A stretch of 64,000 nt of DNA from JBCCCJ01 sp039029315 (GTDB taxonomy: Bacteria > Bacteroidota > Bacteroidia > J057). The DNA is taken from NCBI GenBank assembly GCA_039029315.1, contig JBCCGK010000007.1:62001-126000 (forward strand). The letters run 5' to 3'. Made by a program: the position numbers and the translations under genes. Under the pieces are notes generated by a model. The model was given only the letters and a program-made list of their open reading frames with translations. It searched no databases and was not told where the DNA came from. Positions 63,673 to 64,000 of this stretch are shown here, piece by piece (within the stretch, counting starts at the first letter, position 1; each line of letters begins with the position of its first letter).

Positions 63673-64000
63673 TTACAGGTGTTGAAATGTGGCAGGTTGG
63701 GTCCAGGCCATTTCGTAAATTGCTGTTTCGATTGGATTGGGATGTAGGGCAGAAGAAACTATTTTTGCCCTGACAAATAGCAATTTTTCCCCAATCGTGA
63801 AGGATGCTTCAGTGGCCGAAACCTGTTCCAGAACCTTGCTTTCTTTGTCTCCCTTCTCACAGCCAATGAAGAAAATCTCATATTGCACATCTGCTTCTGC
63901 ATCGATCTTGAGGTGGATCTTGTTGTTTTGCACAGAAAGTTCGGTAAGCTGTACACCAGTCGAGGCATAGAATTTTCCTTTTTCCATCGCATCAATCAAA
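63673..64000 (-). CDS. C-terminal end of a probable PHP-type/CehA-like protein (5' end outside window)
   Basis: The frame is open to the right edge, so only about 109 C-terminal residues are visible. They begin LIDAMEKGKFYASTGVQLTEL, the element 'xAMxxGxFYASTGVxL' typical of the end of the PHP metallohydrolase domain, followed by a beta-rich tail (IHLKIDAEADVQYEIFFIG, LFVRAKIVSS). Identity rests on this motif alone. The catalytic residues would lie outside the window. Confidence 0.6.
   Translation of the reverse strand, partial: LIDAMEKGKFYASTGVQLTELSVQNNKIHLKIDAEADVQYEIFFIGCEKGDKESKVLEQVSATEASFTIGEKLLFVRAKIVSSALHPNPIETAIYEMAWTQPATFQHL

Noticed and set aside
1..64000. CRISPR array, tRNA/rRNA genes, prophage or integron
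   Set aside because: Reading through the gaps gave no regularly spaced repeats, no cloverleaf-like segments and no integrase or phage structural genes.

Overview
The window reads as a chromosomal segment of a Bacteroidota bacterium, most likely a Saprospiria-type marine or environmental lineage (the phylum is firm, the class is inference). The reasons are a SusC/SusD pair, two proteins with C-terminal type IX secretion (T9SS) sorting domains, a hybrid sensor kinase fused to an AraC-type regulator, CRTAC1/UnbV and spondin-domain lipoproteins, DUF2911 and DUF2853 proteins, moderate GC and A/T-rich leaders without Shine-Dalgarno sites. No rRNA, tRNA, CRISPR array, phage or complete transposase gene was seen.

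Layout. 1-2630: 3' part of a TPR/histidine kinase/receiver/AraC hybrid regulator. 2811-8206: six same-strand genes for small exported proteins of no recognised family. Two share a repeated ~100-residue module and two share a six-cysteine C-terminus. A palindromic repeat (3952-4027) and a 161-bp MITE-like element (8338-8498) lie in this cluster. 8828-14263 (minus): a two-gene unit, a very large dockerin-ended exported protein followed by a T9SS protein with a possible cohesin-like domain. 14993-17172 (minus): a 3-keto-disaccharide-hydrolase-like (DUF1080) lipoprotein and a Tat-type Gfo/Idh/MocA oxidoreductase. 17304-19966: a HerA-like ATPase divergent from DAHP synthase.

20003-35628 (plus) is the most striking region. 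Four consecutive ~1,090-residue proteins each have a signal peptide, TPR repeats, a CHAT (caspase-like) protease domain with intact His/Cys dyad and a C-terminal membrane anchor. Successive genes overlap by 4 bp. They are followed by an exported protein in which a phosphohistidine-like motif precedes a C-terminal PPDK-type ATP-grasp domain, the order used by glucan water dikinases. The predicted picture is a set of membrane-tethered extracytoplasmic proteases that differ in their TPR halves, plus a possible exported dikinase.

35603-40250: a MarR regulator and a seven-helix membrane protein with matching palindromic operators, then two membrane fatty-acid-hydroxylase/sterol-desaturase proteins (one fused to two CDGSH iron-sulfur motifs) around an alpha/beta hydrolase. 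40332-47200: a T9SS-sorted hydrolase-like protein lacking the usual nucleophile, a TonB-dependent receptor, a DinB-like protein, a class V aminotransferase and a DUF2853 protein. 47472-59335: a glycan-uptake-like locus with SusC, SusD and a CRTAC1/FG-GAP lipoprotein on the minus strand, and a heptaheme cytochrome c and a C-x-A-x-R sulfatase on the plus strand. 59514-64000 (minus): a tandem spondin-domain lipoprotein, an ADP-ribosylglycohydrolase, a DUF2911/TPR protein and the 3' end of a probable PHP-type protein.
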